In this document: in pieces, positions 63,342 through 64,000 of the stretch | Numbering within the stretch: the stretch's first letter is position 1 | Layout of the letters: each line of letters opens with the position of its first letter | Assembly (NCBI RefSeq): GCF_030929615.1 | Contig: NZ_JAVFVU010000014.1 | Span: forward strand, 124,001-188,000 | Direction of reading: 5' to 3' | DNA from: Dyadobacter sp. LHD-138 | Lineage (GTDB): Bacteria > Bacteroidota > Bacteroidia > Cytophagales > Spirosomataceae | Length of the DNA: 64,000 bases | The notes under the pieces: generated by a model | Databases searched by the model: none | The model's input: the letters and a program-made list of their open reading frames with translations, nothing else | Told to the model about the DNA's origin: nothing | Made by a program: the position numbers and the translations under genes

Positions 63342-63361
63342 CCAGGCAATAAAACAAAAGC

Positions 63362-63967
63362 ATGGCTAAGGGAAAGAAAGATCTGGATTTGTCGACGGAG
63401 GAGAAGATTATGGAGGCGGCGCGTAAAGTGTTTACCGAAAAAGGTTACGCAGCGGCCCGCACGAGGGATATTGCCGAAGAATCGGGGATCAACCTGGCGT
63501 TGCTGAATTACTATTTCAGAAGCAAGGAAAAGCTGTTTGAACTGGTGATGCTGGAACGGGTCAATAAATTGTTTGGTGCCATAATCCCGATTTTAAATGA
63601 CGAGAGCAGCACTCTGGAAGAGAAGATAGAGGGTATTGCAGGTTCTTATATTGATCTGCTGACGGAACATCCGGACCTGCCGATTTTTGTTTTAAGCGAA
63701 ATCAGAAACAGGCCAGAGAAATTTGCAGCGCTTGTGAATGCCAGGGATCATCGGGTGACCAAATCGGTTTTTATGAAACAATTGATTGAACGGAAATTAA
63801 GCGTGAGTCCGTTTCATATTCTGATCAATTTGCTTGGCATGACGGTTTTTCCCTTTGTTGGGAAACCGGTTTTGTCGAAACTTGTCGGAAATGAAGCCGA
63901 ATTTGATGCGCTGATAAAACAGCGTAAGGAGTTGATTCCCATGTGGATAAAAATGATGCTGAACTGA
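63362..63967 (+). CDS. TetR/AcrR family transcriptional regulator
   Basis: A 201-residue regulator. The N-terminal TetR helix-turn-helix is at about 14-60 (IMEAARKVFTEKGYAAARTRDIA and ALLNYYFRSKEKLF; given as landmarks only). The C-terminal helical domain binds an unknown ligand. Autoregulation is likely given the palindrome next to its promoter. A second copy of the half-site right after the gene points to a controlled transcript beyond the window, commonly an efflux or lipid gene set for this family. Confidence 0.9.
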   Translation: MAKGKKDLDLSTEEKIMEAARKVFTEKGYAAARTRDIAEESGINLALLNYYFRSKEKLFELVMLERVNKLFGAIIPILNDESSTLEEKIEGIAGSYIDLLTEHPDLPIFVLSEIRNRPEKFAALVNARDHRVTKSVFMKQLIERKLSVSPFHILINLLGMTVFPFVGKPVLSKLVGNEAEFDALIKQRKELIPMWIKMMLN

Positions 63968-63988
63968 CAGCATTTTTTTGATCTGTGC

Positions 63989-64000
63989 ATTAATCAAACG
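63989..64000. promoter_or_regulatory. Partial second TetR operator at the window edge
   Basis: ATTAATCAAACG matches the first part of the palindrome at 63290-63301; the window ends where GATTAA would continue. Confidence 0.5.

Larger units (their letters stand above)
62825..63361. repeat. Intergenic region with a long inverted repeat pair
   Basis: No gene is seen in these 537 bases. AACAGGAGGCTCCGAA (62834-62849) and TTCGGAGCCTCCTGTT (63171-63186) are perfect 16-bp inverted arms 321 bases apart, extended by GCTATAAACAGG (62881) and its complement (63181). Further palindromes are GGCTCCGAAGGAGCC (62841-62855) and GCCCCTAAAGGGGC (62895-62908). The TetR operator and promoter occupy 63291-63341. 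Confidence 0.8.

Noticed and set aside
63968..63988. Terminator after the TetR gene
   Set aside because: There is a run of seven T but no stem before it.

Overview
The window looks like a chromosomal segment from a member of the Bacteroidota, most likely a Cytophagales relative of Dyadobacter or Spirosoma (inference). The signs are a type IX secretion (T9SS) C-terminal sorting domain, tandem MacB/FtsX permeases ending in P(V/I)KSL(R/K)SE, lipoproteins with Bacteroidota-type lipoboxes, two promoters of the TTTG-N19-TAnnTTTG kind, few Shine-Dalgarno sites, and many intergenic palindromic repeats. No tRNA, rRNA, CRISPR array, transposase or phage gene was seen.

Layout. 1-120 is the end of a GMC oxidoreductase, followed by a strong terminator. 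553-10247 holds four paralogous ABC permeases in tandem with no ATPase. 10560-20921 holds a type II NADH dehydrogenase, a large GAF-like protein split by an in-frame amber codon, an HD phosphohydrolase fused to a Pycsar-type membrane effector domain, a beta-propeller lipoprotein, a 1263-residue phosphoesterase/outer-membrane barrel protein with a kinase-like middle region, and a small membrane protein. 21184-26343 is a repetitive T9SS cargo protein. 26602-28857 holds a two-domain serine hydrolase and a DUF983 protein.

28933-33810 is an AraC regulator divergent from a TolC/EmrA/EmrB-type efflux operon. 34313-39840 holds a second AraC regulator, pirin and OsmC, YceI, and cytochrome bd oxidase. 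40152-46892 is a carbohydrate-related stretch: a beta-helix protein, an esterase, a hydroxyacyl-CoA dehydrogenase-like protein, an AGE-family epimerase and a Tat-exported Gfo/Idh/MocA oxidoreductase. 47056-50836 holds PolX with a degenerate polymerase site, a small lipoprotein and an S41 protease.

51236-62824 is a complete myo-inositol catabolic locus. Seven enzymes (IolG, E, D, B, C, J, A) and a sodium:solute symporter lie on the minus strand, divergent from a LacI regulator. They would take up inositol and convert it to DHAP, acetyl-CoA and CO2. A LacI-type operator and a good promoter lie between iolB and the regulator. 63362-63967 is a TetR regulator with a perfect palindrome upstream; the start of a second copy sits at the window edge.

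The most interesting points are the amber-split gene next to the HD-PycTM fusion, the three-part phosphoesterase/kinase-like/barrel protein, a PolX that has lost its catalytic aspartates, and a family of palindromic repeats that share one architecture but have different cores, three of them inside the inositol operon.
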